Shown: one piece after another, positions 8,526 through 17,365 of the stretch
How positions within the stretch are numbered: the first letter of the stretch is position 1
How the letters are laid out: each line of letters begins with the position of its first letter
Assembly: GCA_002011035.2 (NCBI GenBank)
Contig: MTLY02000001.1
Coordinates: forward strand, 1-63,341
DNA: 63,341 nt
Direction: 5' to 3'
DNA from: Candidatus Hecatella orcuttiae
Lineage (GTDB): Archaea > Thermoproteota > Bathyarchaeia > Hecatellales > Hecatellaceae
Position numbers and translations under genes: made by a program
The notes under the pieces: model-generated
Seen by the model: only the letters and a program-made list of their open reading frames with translations
Told to the model about the DNA's origin: nothing
The model's database searches: none

Positions 8526-9887
8526 CTATCTTCGCCCCATAAGCTCTTGGGCGAACTTTTCTCCTATAGGCCGGGCTTTTTCCATTATCTTCTTCTCGTT
8601 CAGCACTTCGATTTTCCGGTCCCGCATCAATATTTTTCCGTCGACTATCACCGTCCTCACATGGCCGGCGTGGGCGAAGTAGACAATGTGGGAGAGAATG
8701 TTATCCTTGGTGAGGGGGAAGAACCGCGGATCGGCTAGGTCCAGCAGAACCACGTCAGCCTTCTTTCCTTTCTCCAAGCTGCCTACTTCTTTTTCTAGCC
8801 CCAGAGCTTTAGCCCCGTCCCTCGTCGCCATCCTGAAAATATCCCTAGCAGGCAGTAGGGAGGGGTCCAAATGGTTAACTTTGTGCACGCAGCCTGTGAA
8901 TTTCATCACTTCGAACATATCTAAGGGAACAACCTGAGGGCCGTCTGTGCCTAAGCCTACGGTGATCCCTTCCTTCACCATTTCAGGGACTCTGGCGATT
9001 CCGAAGGCATATTTCATGTTGCTCATGGGATTGTGGGCGACTTTTGTGTCGGTTAGCTTGAAGAGTTTTATCTCTTCGTTGCTGAGCCAAATGCAGTGGA
9101 AGCCTATGGTCTTCGGCCCCAGCAGCCCTATGTCGTACATGAACTCGACGGGTCTCCGCCCGAACTTCTTCTTGATCACCTCCACCTCGTCCAACGCCTC
9201 CGCCATGTGGATGCCTATGCCGACTCCGTATTTGTCAGCGATCTCTAAGCACTTTTTGAAGTAGTCTATTTCACAGGAGTAGGTGGCATGAGGGTGAACC
9301 CGCACGTTAATTCTGCCGTTTTCAACCCTATGCCATCTTCGTATGGTTCTCTCCGTCATTTTCAAATATTCTTCAGGACTGTCCGCGTCTGGAAGTTTTC
9401 GACTGTCTAGGACTTGGGGGCATAAGACTGTCCGTAGGCCTGAGTCTCTGGCAGCCTTAGCCATGGACTCCGGGAAAATATGGCAGTCAAGGTGGGTTGT
9501 TGTACCGTTTTTGATCATCTCTAGAAGCCCTACTGTTTCGGTGATGCGCACGGTTTCTGCGGTGTGGTATTCGTAGCCGAACCAGATCAACTTGGCCAGC
9601 GTGTCGATGATGCCTTTCGCCGGCAGGTCTTCGATTAACCCTCGAACATAGGTCTGCCCCACGTGGGCATGAGTGTCCACCAATCCGGGGATAACTGCCA
9701 TTCTCGCCGCGTCGATGACAACCTCTGGCTTATACTGCTTTTTCTTTAGCTCCCCGCTTCCCCCTAGGTCGACAATTTTGCCATCTTCAATGTAGACATC
9801 GCCATACTCGATGATCCGTCTCTCATTGCAGACGAGAAATCGAGCGTTTCTTATCATGATGGATTTAGCTCTTTTCAAACCGGGCAT
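8526..9887 (-). CDS. amidohydrolase-family deaminase (cytosine/SAH/MTA deaminase type) 1
   Basis: A 453-residue metal-dependent hydrolase with all hallmarks of the deaminase branch: HxH at residues 73 and 75, HMAE (His227, Glu230), His264 and the metal-binding Asp315 in GLGTDGP. The SNMKYAFG segment after HNP is typical of S-adenosylhomocysteine/5'-methylthioadenosine-type and triazine-type deaminases. It most likely deaminates a purine, pyrimidine or nucleoside in the cytoplasm. It lies 185 bases downstream of the methyltransferase gene on the same strand and may be read from the same promoter. Three paralogous amidohydrolases occur in the first 21 kb, so each probably has its own substrate. 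Confidence 0.85.
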   Translation of the reverse strand: MPGLKRAKSIMIRNARFLVCNERRIIEYGDVYIEDGKIVDLGGSGELKKKQYKPEVVIDAARMAVIPGLVDTHAHVGQTYVRGLIEDLPAKGIIDTLAKLIWFGYEYHTAETVRITETVGLLEMIKNGTTTHLDCHIFPESMAKAARDSGLRTVLCPQVLDSRKLPDADSPEEYLKMTERTIRRWHRVENGRINVRVHPHATYSCEIDYFKKCLEIADKYGVGIGIHMAEALDEVEVIKKKFGRRPVEFMYDIGLLGPKTIGFHCIWLSNEEIKLFKLTDTKVAHNPMSNMKYAFGIARVPEMVKEGITVGLGTDGPQVVPLDMFEVMKFTGCVHKVNHLDPSLLPARDIFRMATRDGAKALGLEKEVGSLEKGKKADVVLLDLADPRFFPLTKDNILSHIVYFAHAGHVRTVIVDGKILMRDRKIEVLNEKKIMEKARPIGEKFAQELMGRR

Positions 9888-10072
9888 GGTCTAACTAATA
9901 AAAATACCCAATAAAAAATTTGCCCTAATTCTAAAAAACAGTGGAAAACGCTGGAAACATCCCGCCAACCCAGCGTAGGCGAGACGCCTCACTCGAAAAA
10001 ACCAGTGCTCATATATGCCACTTTTTCACACTCACTCCTCAGCTGGGATTATAGGCATACTTACTGCTGCGT

Positions 10073-11473
10073 CTATTTCCATGGTTTTTGGAGGCCTAGG
10101 TTTTCGAGTTCTTTCCACACCTTCTCGTAGATGGCCTGCCACTCCGGGGTGGGTTGGAGGGTTTTGAGGTCGGTGCACTGGGGGAAGCTGAGCCCTTTTG
10201 GGGGGCGGCGGAGGCGGTCCTCGTAGCGGGGCAGCAGCGCCTTCACCAGCTCGCAGGCCTCCCCCCGCCTGAGGCCCGCCGAGGCCTTGACCACCTCCGC
10301 GCAGAACCTGTTCTCCAACCCGCTGGCATAATCAGGAAACCTACAACCCGTAGGACGAGTGCCCATCACCATGCATATGCCCGAAGACACTTCGGCGACG
10401 GAGATGCAGGCTGTTTCGTAGAGAAGCATGTCCGTGCAGGGGCCGCTTACCTGGCTGGTGACTCCGAAAGGCAGCGTGTTCGTTTTCATGCTTCTAGCCT
10501 GCACGGTGATGCTATTCGCCCAGATGGCTTCCCTTCCGCAGTTTCCGAAATACCTCACGTCAAGAATGTCGCTCTGGATAACCGTAGGCTGCATGACGGC
10601 GCACTGCAATACGTGAGCGGCTAGGGCTCCTACAGCTGCCCCTTCCGGGGGGCCTTCGTAGCCTCCGATCATCGTCCAATGCCCTGACTCGATGGGGGCG
10701 CCCCAGTTGATGGCGTGGGCAACCTTGTGCAGCAGCGAGTAATCTGTTTTCAAAGGTGAGGGAAGAAGGGCGATGGCTATCGCCCACGAGGGGTCAAAAC
10801 TACCCGGAGCCCCGTAGCCGCCTAGGTACCCATATTCGGTGGGGCTGCTTTCCACGCCCCAAGCAGGCATTCCAGGTCTTCCCGCCCTCCTGGTGGCTTC
10901 TCTCACCAGAAGCCCTTCGTATTTTCCCCAAAGTGTCTCGTAGGGGGTTCCTCCCCTGCAGATTCTGCCGTGGAACGTCAGAAGGCAAGGGGATATCACT
11001 ATGTCCACCACCCGGTATTGCGCAATAGCTTGGCAGACAGGGATGATGAGGTCTTCCGAAAACGTTATCCCTAGGGGAGTCATGGTGGTGATCGGGGGCT
11101 TTTTATCCTCCGGCTTCCTCGGCTCGATGACAACCCTGTCTGAACCCGATCCTAGGGTTAATCTGCTCGGCCTGTTCCTGAGAGCCTCTTTGAGCTCTTC
11201 TTCGGTAAACTTTATTATTCTTTCCGTAGCTAGGCACAGCATTCCCGTGCTGAGGGCAAGCTCGAAGCCGGCTTCCCAGAAATCGTCCACCAACCCGTCG
11301 TCTGTGTTCACAGGATTTTCAGGAGCGCACACACCGGTGAGTCCGTGTTCTTTCAGGATTCTCTTTATTTCTAAGGGTACGATCCTCGCTTCCCAGTCTT
11401 TCACCTTACAAACAGGGCCTGTGTGAGCTTTATCCAAAACCTCCAAAAATTTAGTCTCACTCACCGGGTGCAC
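10073..11473 (-). CDS. MtmB-family corrinoid methyltransferase without pyrrolysine
   Basis: A 466-residue homologue of monomethylamine:corrinoid methyltransferase (MtmB, usual length ~458). Its length and colinear motifs support this: an early KFTEEELKEAL, FSEDLIIPV near 138, AGRPGM at 197-202, SGPCTDMLLYETA and a final PTPEWQAIYEKVW. In methanogen MtmB the AGRPGM motif is followed two residues later by pyrrolysine 202, encoded by in-frame UAG. Here the aligned residue is Trp205, read from TGG (plus-strand 10859-10861), and the gene has no internal UAG. It is therefore a non-pyrrolysine member. It overlaps the corrinoid protein gene upstream by 17 bases, so the two are coupled. The reaction is inferred as methyl transfer from an unknown substrate to the partner's cobamide; neighbouring transporter and deaminases suggest an N-methylated nitrogen compound. 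Confidence 0.87.
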   Translation of the reverse strand: MHPVSETKFLEVLDKAHTGPVCKVKDWEARIVPLEIKRILKEHGLTGVCAPENPVNTDDGLVDDFWEAGFELALSTGMLCLATERIIKFTEEELKEALRNRPSRLTLGSGSDRVVIEPRKPEDKKPPITTMTPLGITFSEDLIIPVCQAIAQYRVVDIVISPCLLTFHGRICRGGTPYETLWGKYEGLLVREATRRAGRPGMPAWGVESSPTEYGYLGGYGAPGSFDPSWAIAIALLPSPLKTDYSLLHKVAHAINWGAPIESGHWTMIGGYEGPPEGAAVGALAAHVLQCAVMQPTVIQSDILDVRYFGNCGREAIWANSITVQARSMKTNTLPFGVTSQVSGPCTDMLLYETACISVAEVSSGICMVMGTRPTGCRFPDYASGLENRFCAEVVKASAGLRRGEACELVKALLPRYEDRLRRPPKGLSFPQCTDLKTLQPTPEWQAIYEKVWKELENLGLQKPWK

Positions 11474-12143
11474 CTCTGGCGACGAGTCCGCTTACTTCCC
11501 TGCTGCCTTCCATCAGTATTTTAGCGACTTCAACAGCGTCTTCCGCGTATTTCCCCCAACCGTCCGCAGAGATTCTCTCAGCCCACTGTGGTGTGACAGG
11601 GGCTCCTCCCACCATGATTCTATACCTGCTTCTGACTCCCATGTCTTGAAGCTGGTCTATTACATCCTTCTGGTAGATCATGCTGGGGGTTATCAGAGAA
11701 GACATGGCGATAATGTCGGCTTTAACTTTCTCCGCTTCATCCACAAATCTACCAGACGGAACGTCGGCGCCTAGGTCGACGACCTCAAACCCAGCCACTT
11801 GGAGCATGGTGGCTACGAGATTCTTCCCTATGTCGTGAATATCTCCGAAGACGGTTCCGATGACAACTTTTCCTCTCCGTATCTCCCGCTTCTTTTCTTC
11901 AGGGATTTTAGCTGTTAAAACTGCTAACGCCTCTTTCACAGCGTCGGCTGCAAGGATTACCTCGGGTAGAAATATTTCAAATCTACTAAACTTATCTCCT
12001 ATTTCCTGCATGAGCACTGTTACTTCCGAGATCGCGGCTAGCGGGTCTCCTCCTTGCTCTACGAATTTCTCCGCCATTTCCCTAGCGTCTTTTTCAGAGC
12101 CTATCCGAATGGCTTCTTTCAGCTTCTCAGTTACACTGCTCAA
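11457..12143 (-). CDS. corrinoid (methyl-carrier) protein, MtmC/MtbC/MttC type
   Basis: A 228-residue cobalamin-binding protein with the normal two-domain layout: an N-terminal helical cap (about 1-85, DKFSRFEIFLPEVILAAD near 50-67) and a B12-binding Rossmann domain. The signature GDIHDIGKN (100-108) supplies the lower axial ligand His103, followed by MSSLITPSM and the GGAPVT loop. It receives a methyl group from the methyltransferase encoded directly downstream and passes it on to a second methyltransferase that is not in this window. It is the first gene of a minus-strand unit divergent from the set-B binding protein, separated by about 140 bases, so regulation may be shared. Confidence 0.9.
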   Translation of the reverse strand: MSSVTEKLKEAIRIGSEKDAREMAEKFVEQGGDPLAAISEVTVLMQEIGDKFSRFEIFLPEVILAADAVKEALAVLTAKIPEEKKREIRRGKVVIGTVFGDIHDIGKNLVATMLQVAGFEVVDLGADVPSGRFVDEAEKVKADIIAMSSLITPSMIYQKDVIDQLQDMGVRSRYRIMVGGAPVTPQWAERISADGWGKYAEDAVEVAKILMEGSREVSGLVARGAPGE

Positions 12144-12239
12144 ACAATGCAGCCTCCTATCCTGCTAACTCGCAATACCAATTAATCACGTGAACTTAAA
12201 AGTTTACTCCTGACTCTCTCAGCTAAATTTACCAAAAGT

Positions 12240-12276
12240 CTTATATACAGTTCCAAGAAAAACTAGGTACTAGGTG
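12240..12276 (+). promoter_or_regulatory. promoter of the set-B binding protein
   Basis: A clear archaeal TATA box (TTATATAC, around 12240-12248) follows an A-rich BRE-like stretch. A transcript start near 12268-12272 would leave a short leader containing AGGTG (12272-12276), 6 bases before ATG 12283. This supports ATG 12283 over the in-frame GTG at 12274. The intergenic span is shared with the divergent corrinoid-protein gene. Confidence 0.6.
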
Positions 12277-12282
12277 TATTCT

Positions 12283-13461
12283 ATGTCTTCGGAAAATGTT
12301 AGTCAGCCTCGTAGAAGTGCGTTGAAATATGGTGTTGCTGCGGTTGTGGCTGTGGTGGTGGCCGGTGTGGGCGGCTACGCCGCCTGGCAGGCCACAAGAC
12401 CCGCCCCAACCCCAACGCCTACACCCGCGCCGACGCCTACGCCCACTCCCACCCCAACACCAGCACCTACGCCAACCCCAACACCAACACCCACGCCAAC
12501 ACCCGCGCCTGCTCCTAAGAAGTTGAGGCTAGGTATTATAACTCCGACTCCCATAGAGGAACCGTGGAACTTGGCTCTGTTCCAAGCTTTAACACGGACG
12601 AAAGACGAATTGAACATAGAGTTTGACATATCAGAGTCTGTTAGTGTCGCTGACGCCTACACGGTGTTAAGCGGCTACGCGGAGGAAGGCTACGACATTC
12701 TACTCGCCCACAGCTGGTATCCCGACGCCATCAAAGACATAGCGGAGCAGTATCCGGATGTCTACATTCTGGGCGCTGGAGGGGGAACAGAGCTTAAAGT
12801 TCTCTATCCGCCTCCGGAGGAAGTCCCTCCGAATGTGGGCCATTATGACACGTGGATGCATGAAACCGGATACTTGGCGGGCATGATCGCTGGCTACATG
12901 ACCAAAACCAATAAACTGGGCATTGTAGCCGGCTACCCGGTAGAAAACGCCAACAGGTACATGAACGGTTTCATCATGGGGGCCAAAGATGTCAACGCTG
13001 AAGTCCGCGTTCTCCTCACATGGATAGAATCATGGTTCGACCCGGCGAAGGCGAAAGAAGCCGCCATCGCCCAGATTGAAGCAGGAGCAGACATCATATA
13101 CAGTGAAAGGCCCGGAGGCGAAGTAGCAGCGGAAGAGAGAGGCCTTTTCTGCATCGGCCAAGATGTTGACAACTGGGAGCTAGCACCCGAGGCCACGTTG
13201 ACAAGTATCATGTGGATCATCGACCCGATATTGAGAGACGTCGTCAATGGTGTGAGAGCAGGGAAATTTGAGAACAGAGAATATGCCTACGGTCTAGCTG
13301 AAGGTGGAACTGATATTGCACCATACCATGGAACAGCCGACGTGGTGCCTGAGTGGGTTAAGGAAAGCGTCGCGGCAATGAAGCAGGACATCATCGAAGG
13401 GCGGGTAGTCATACCCCACATCGAAACAAAGCCGGAGGAATACTGGGGAGAAGCGCTTTAA
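12283..13461 (+). CDS. BMP-family substrate-binding protein with long Pro-Thr linker, set B
   Basis: Second BMP-type binding protein (about 392 residues). It has the same leader as set A (RRSALKYG, a hydrophobic helix ending [11 protein letters not shown]), then a much longer Pro-Thr/Ala linker of roughly 40 residues made of PT repeats, then the ligand-binding domain. The linker resembles the glycosylated tethers of archaeal surface proteins and would hold the binding domain away from the membrane across an S-layer (inference). The mature domain has family-like [10 protein letters not shown] and an acidic substrate-contact region. It heads an operon with two permeases; the ATPase gene of the set is downstream but inverted. 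Substrate preference probably differs from set A because the binding domains have diverged. Confidence 0.9.
   Translation: MSSENVSQPRRSALKYGVAAVVAVVVAGVGGYAAWQATRPAPTPTPTPAPTPTPTPTPTPAPTPTPTPTPTPTPAPAPKKLRLGIITPTPIEEPWNLALFQALTRTKDELNIEFDISESVSVADAYTVLSGYAEEGYDILLAHSWYPDAIKDIAEQYPDVYILGAGGGTELKVLYPPPEEVPPNVGHYDTWMHETGYLAGMIAGYMTKTNKLGIVAGYPVENANRYMNGFIMGAKDVNAEVRVLLTWIESWFDPAKAKEAAIAQIEAGADIIYSERPGGEVAAEERGLFCIGQDVDNWELAPEATLTSIMWIIDPILRDVVNGVRAGKFENREYAYGLAEGGTDIAPYHGTADVVPEWVKESVAAMKQDIIEGRVVIPHIETKPEEYWGEAL
12355..12428 (+). repeat. near-identical leader segment shared by the two BMP genes (copy 2)
   Basis: These 74 bases match the minus strand of 6011-6084 at 72 positions. They encode the end of the hydrophobic anchor and the start of the Pro-Thr linker in both binding proteins. 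The genes on either side of this segment are much less alike, so the identity is local. Confidence 0.85.
12401..12515 (+). repeat. Pro-Thr codon repeat (linker of the set-B binding protein)
   Basis: Tandem CCN-ACN codons with occasional GCN give a low-complexity DNA tract that encodes the (PT)n tether. It is longer than the matching linker in the set-A gene, consistent with repeat expansion. The antisense Gly-Val ORF over the same span is a shadow of this tract. Confidence 0.8.
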
Positions 13462-13554
13462 ACTCCCCTTCTCTTCTTTATTTTTTGCTCAGTGGAAATC
13501 CCTTGACATATTTTAGTAGCCAGCTTTTATAAGGCAAAACGGGAATTGAGGAGC

Positions 13555-14622
13555 ATGGTCCATCTCCTCAAAATTGAAATAAAAAAGCGGGAAACCCCCT
13601 CAAAAGTCGCGGAGTTCATAACAGTAATCATAGCGGCCGTAGTGGCCCTTCTCATCGGGGCGGTTTTAATCTATTTAGAAGGAGCAGACCCTATCCTCGG
13701 CTATAAAGCTCTTCTCATAGGTTCTTTGGGGAATCGCGCCGTCTTTCTCGAAACCTTAGTGAAGATGGCACCTCTCCTTCTTGCAGGTTTAGGCATGGTA
13801 GTCGCCTACCAGTGTAAATTTTGGAACATAGGTGGAGAAGGCCAGATTTTCGCAGGAGCCTTGGTTACTACTTGGGTTGGGATAACTTTCACAAAGGAAA
13901 ATCCCGGCATTTTACCCTTGGTTATACTGTTGAGTTTTCTAGGCGGCATGGCTTGGGCTTTGATCCCCGCCGTGCTAAAAGTGAAGCTTCAGATAAACGA
14001 GATCATAACCACTCTGCTGATGAACTTCATCATCATCTATTACATAGATTACTTGGTGCTGGGTCCGTGGATGGACCCCATATCGGTGATGCCTCAATCC
14101 GTGAGAATAAACCCTTCAGCTAGGTTGATGGAAATAGTTCCGGGAAGCCGGCTTCACGCAGGCTTCCTCATCGCCATGGTCTGCGCACCGTTGGTATACA
14201 TACTTCTCCAAAAAACAGTTTTAGGATACCGGATAATGGCGGTGGGCAACAACCCTGAAGCAGCGCGCGCCGGAGGCATAGACATCGCCAAAACCATCCT
14301 CATCGCCGCTGCAATAAGCGGAGGCCTCGCCGGCCTCGCGGGTATGGGGGAAGTCAGCGGGCTTCATTACCGTCTCCGAACAGACATAAGTCCAGGCTAC
14401 GGTTACACCGCCATCCTAGTAGCTTTACTGGCTAGGTTGCACCCCTTCCTTGTGGTGGTGACATCCTTCTTCTTCGCTGTTCTGTTTAAAGGAGGAGATG
14501 CCCTAAAGAGGGTGACGGGGGTGCCGACGGCTCTCATCCCCGTAATCCAAAGCATCGTTTTCATCAGCATTCTAGCCAGCGAAGTTATCACGCGGTATGA
14601 GATACGAATAAAGAGGCGGTAA
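13555..14622 (+). CDS. BMP-family ABC transporter permease 1, set B
   Basis: A permease of about 355 residues, paralogous to 2452-3513. Shared landmarks are YQCKFWNIGGEGQ, KLQINEIITTLLMN, NNPEAARAGGI and SPGYGYTAILVALLA, in the same order as in set A. ATG 13555 is preferred because a TATA-like CTTTTATAAG (about 13523-13532) lies about 27 bases upstream, which would give a leaderless or very short-leader transcript; an in-frame TTG is at 13546. The presence of its own promoter suggests that permease levels are set partly independently of the binding protein. Confidence 0.87.
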   Translation: MVHLLKIEIKKRETPSKVAEFITVIIAAVVALLIGAVLIYLEGADPILGYKALLIGSLGNRAVFLETLVKMAPLLLAGLGMVVAYQCKFWNIGGEGQIFAGALVTTWVGITFTKENPGILPLVILLSFLGGMAWALIPAVLKVKLQINEIITTLLMNFIIIYYIDYLVLGPWMDPISVMPQSVRINPSARLMEIVPGSRLHAGFLIAMVCAPLVYILLQKTVLGYRIMAVGNNPEAARAGGIDIAKTILIAAAISGGLAGLAGMGEVSGLHYRLRTDISPGYGYTAILVALLARLHPFLVVVTSFFFAVLFKGGDALKRVTGVPTALIPVIQSIVFISILASEVITRYEIRIKRR

Positions 14623-14642
14623 CACTGGTCTTCGAGGAAGTT

Positions 14643-15557
14643 GTGGTAGCAGGGCTTCTGGTCGCCACCCTGAGAATGACCACCCCTATTCTGTTTGCGG
14701 CTGTAGGTGAAACTATCACCGAACGCTCCGGTGTGCTAAACCTTGGAATGGAAGGCATAATGTTGATGGGCGCCATCGCAGGCTTCATCGCCACATTCAC
14801 CACCGGGAACCCTTGGATGGGTGTTTTGGCGGCGATGCTCGTAGGCGGCTTAATCGGTTTAATTCACGCAATTTTATCCATAAGTTTGGGAGTAAACCAA
14901 GTGGTTTCAGGTGTTTCCCTAACCATTTTCGGAATGGGTATGTCAACCTACATCTACCGGGCGTACTTCGGAGCGCTTCCGGTTCCCCCATCTATAGAGC
15001 CTTTCAAGGTTCTGACCGTTCCCGTGCTGAGCGGGATACCGTTCATCGGGCCTTTTCTATTCCAAGCTTACCTTCTCACCTACATTTCCCTGTTTCTCGT
15101 GGTGTTTTTCCAATTTTTCCTCTTCAAAACCCGCTGGGGGTTGAGGATCAGGGCTGTGGGAGAAAACCCTGAGGCAAGCGACACAGCCGGAATAAAGGTG
15201 TTGCTTCTACGCTATGTGTGCGTGATTTTAGGGTCGATGCTGGCGGGGATAGGTGGCGCATTTCTGCCGTTGGCTATTGTTAAATTTTTCATGCCCATGA
15301 TGACCGCGGGCCGCGGCTGGATTGCTGTGGCTGTAGTCATATTCGGCAGATGGATTCCCGTCAGGGTTTTGGGAGGCGCCTTACTCTACGGCTTCGTCGA
15401 CGCTCTTCAACTTCGCCTTCAAGCTGTAGGGATAGGGATCCCCTACCAGTTTTTCCTCATGGCCCCCTATCTTGTGGTCGTCTTGGCTTTAACCGTAGTA
15501 GGAAGAAAAATGAAGCCTCCCAAGGGCTTGGCCATACCGTATAAGAGAGGCGAATAA
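14643..15557 (+). CDS. BMP-family ABC transporter permease 2, set B
   Basis: A 304-residue permease matching 1500-2468 along its length (GETITERSGVLNLGMEG, ENPEASDTAGI, and ALQLRLQAVGIGIPY near the C-terminus, which is nearly shared with the set-A protein). The GTG start at 14643 follows GAGGA with only 4 bases spacing and is 20 bases after the stop of permease 1. The gene ends 44 bases from the convergent ATPase gene. It forms the second half of the set-B transmembrane pore. Confidence 0.87.
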   Translation: MVAGLLVATLRMTTPILFAAVGETITERSGVLNLGMEGIMLMGAIAGFIATFTTGNPWMGVLAAMLVGGLIGLIHAILSISLGVNQVVSGVSLTIFGMGMSTYIYRAYFGALPVPPSIEPFKVLTVPVLSGIPFIGPFLFQAYLLTYISLFLVVFFQFFLFKTRWGLRIRAVGENPEASDTAGIKVLLLRYVCVILGSMLAGIGGAFLPLAIVKFFMPMMTAGRGWIAVAVVIFGRWIPVRVLGGALLYGFVDALQLRLQAVGIGIPYQFFLMAPYLVVVLALTVVGRKMKPPKGLAIPYKRGE

Positions 15558-15601
15558 GCAGATTTTTCTCCTTCAATTAATAATGGCTTACGGAGTATCC
15601 G

Positions 15602-17230
15602 TTACTCTGCAGATTTAGGTTTCACCCCAGCCATCATCAACCCAAGTTCTTCGATGTTAACTTTCTCCGTGGGGATTATGCCCATGATCTCCCCCTCATA
15701 TATGACTGCGATCCTGTCGCTGAGGGAGAGAATTTCGTCGAGGTCCTCTGAAATGAGCAAAATGGCAGTGCCATTCTTCTTTTGCTGAACAAGCATATTT
15801 CGTATATACTCCGTAGCACCCACGTCAAGACCCCTAGTCGGCTGGGAAGCTATCAGAAGCTTGGGAGTCCCGTCCATCTCACGGGCGAGGATGAGTTTTT
15901 GAATGTTCCCTCCGGAGAGGTACCTCACATATGTTTTTATGCTCGGAGTCATGACATCGTATTTTGAAACCAGCTTCTGCGAATGCTGGTCAATTTCCTT
16001 ATCGTTCAAAAACCCTTTTCGAGAAAAGGGTTCACCATCATGCGTCTTCAAGATGACGTTTTTTGTGATGGGGAAGTCGACTATCACCCCCTTCCCCAAA
16101 CGGTCCTCTGGAATGTAGGCTACCCCTTGTTCGATCACTTCCTTCGTCGACCGGTTGCTTATTTCACGTCCGCAGAGAAGAACCTTTCCAGCCTTAGCTC
16201 TGCGCAGATTGACTAAAACTTCCTCCAACTCACTCTGACCGTTACCGCTGACTCCGGCTAATCCTAAAATCTCCCCGCGGCGTATGTTGAAGGACACTCC
16301 TTTAAGGGCCAACATTCCTCTATCATCTAGAGCTTGGAGATCTTTAACTTCAAGAATCACTTCGTCACTTTTCACCGGAACTCTCTCTATTTGGAAGATC
16401 ACCTCCCGCCCCACCATCATCCTCGCCAACTCCCTCATGCTGGTTTTAGAAGTTTCAACGGTGGCGATAACTTTGCCTTTTCGGAGTACGGTCACCCGGT
16501 TGCTGATGTCCATGACTTCCTTCAGCTTATGGGTTATGAATATGATGGCGTATCCTTCCTCAGCCATCCCGCGAAGCGCCTTGAAGAGTTCCCTTACCTC
16601 CGTGGGAGAAAGAACAGCGGTAGGCTCGTCGAGGATCAATATGTTCACATCCCGGTAGAGGGCTTTCAGGATTTCAACCCTTTGCTGCTCTCCCACCGAC
16701 AGCTCCCATATCTTAGCTTTCAAATCGACTTTGAATTCATGTCGCTTCATGATTTCAGATATTTTATTTTCTGCGCTTTTAAAGTCCAGTAAACCTCTCT
16801 TCTCAGGTTCCAGCCCGAGAACGATGTTTTCAATAACGGTCAATTCAGACACAAGCATAAAGTGCTGGTGGACCATGCCTATCCCAAGGCTGATGGCTTC
16901 TCGAGGTGATCTTATGTCTACTTTTTGACCGTGAACAAATATTTCCCCTGAATCCTTACGGTACAGCCCGTACAGTATCTTCATCAAAGTAGTCTTCCCA
17001 GCGCCGTTTTCCCCCAGCAGCGCATGAATCTCCCCCGCCTTCACGTCAAAATTAATATTGTCATTGGCGAGCACTCCGGGGAACCTTTTAGTGATCCCTC
17101 GCATCTCCACAACAGTTGACCCGATTTCCACTTTTTCGGCGAACGCCGGTTGAGAGGGTAGTTTTTCTTTAGGAGGGGGGTTGGCGGTTAGGCTGATTTT
17201 TCTGAGTCTTGATGCCACATATCTCACCAA
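15602..17230 (-). CDS. BMP-family ABC transporter ATPase (double ABC domain), set B
   Basis: A 542-residue double-ABC ATPase, paralogous to 3521-5044. Walker A GENGAGKT is at 73-80; later come LSVGEQQ, LDEPTAVL, a degenerate second P-loop GNGQSE, LSGGNIQ and QPTRGLDVG. It has about 35 extra N-terminal residues (basic, then Pro/Lys-rich) before the first ABC domain; the true start may be internal, as this stretch is not expected in the family. Unlike set A, the gene is inverted relative to its binding protein and permeases, so ATPase supply is under a separate promoter near 17231-17290. Confidence 0.9.
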   Translation of the reverse strand: MVRYVASRLRKISLTANPPPKEKLPSQPAFAEKVEIGSTVVEMRGITKRFPGVLANDNINFDVKAGEIHALLGENGAGKTTLMKILYGLYRKDSGEIFVHGQKVDIRSPREAISLGIGMVHQHFMLVSELTVIENIVLGLEPEKRGLLDFKSAENKISEIMKRHEFKVDLKAKIWELSVGEQQRVEILKALYRDVNILILDEPTAVLSPTEVRELFKALRGMAEEGYAIIFITHKLKEVMDISNRVTVLRKGKVIATVETSKTSMRELARMMVGREVIFQIERVPVKSDEVILEVKDLQALDDRGMLALKGVSFNIRRGEILGLAGVSGNGQSELEEVLVNLRRAKAGKVLLCGREISNRSTKEVIEQGVAYIPEDRLGKGVIVDFPITKNVILKTHDGEPFSRKGFLNDKEIDQHSQKLVSKYDVMTPSIKTYVRYLSGGNIQKLILAREMDGTPKLLIASQPTRGLDVGATEYIRNMLVQQKKNGTAILLISEDLDEILSLSDRIAVIYEGEIMGIIPTEKVNIEELGLMMAGVKPKSAE

Positions 17231-17365
17231 ATATTTTTTGTGGATGTCTATTTATGATGCTTCAAGTAAATTTAAGGGTTATGTGGATGAGCGTTTTAAA
17301 GTTGCATTCCTCCATAACTGATAAAAGCCTGTGGAAACAAGAATTTTAAATTCTCAAAAGGATAG

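Noticed and set aside
10073-10075. The MtmB-like gene ends in TAG, which could hint at pyrrolysine decoding
   Set aside because: The family alignment ends at this point, only three codons follow before TAA, and no pylBCDS or pylT gene is seen in the window. It is an ordinary stop.
12375-12629. Minus-strand ORF rich in Gly-Val repeats
   Set aside because: It is the antisense of the Pro-Thr linker tract of the binding protein; the repeat comes from the codon pattern, not from a Gly-Val protein.
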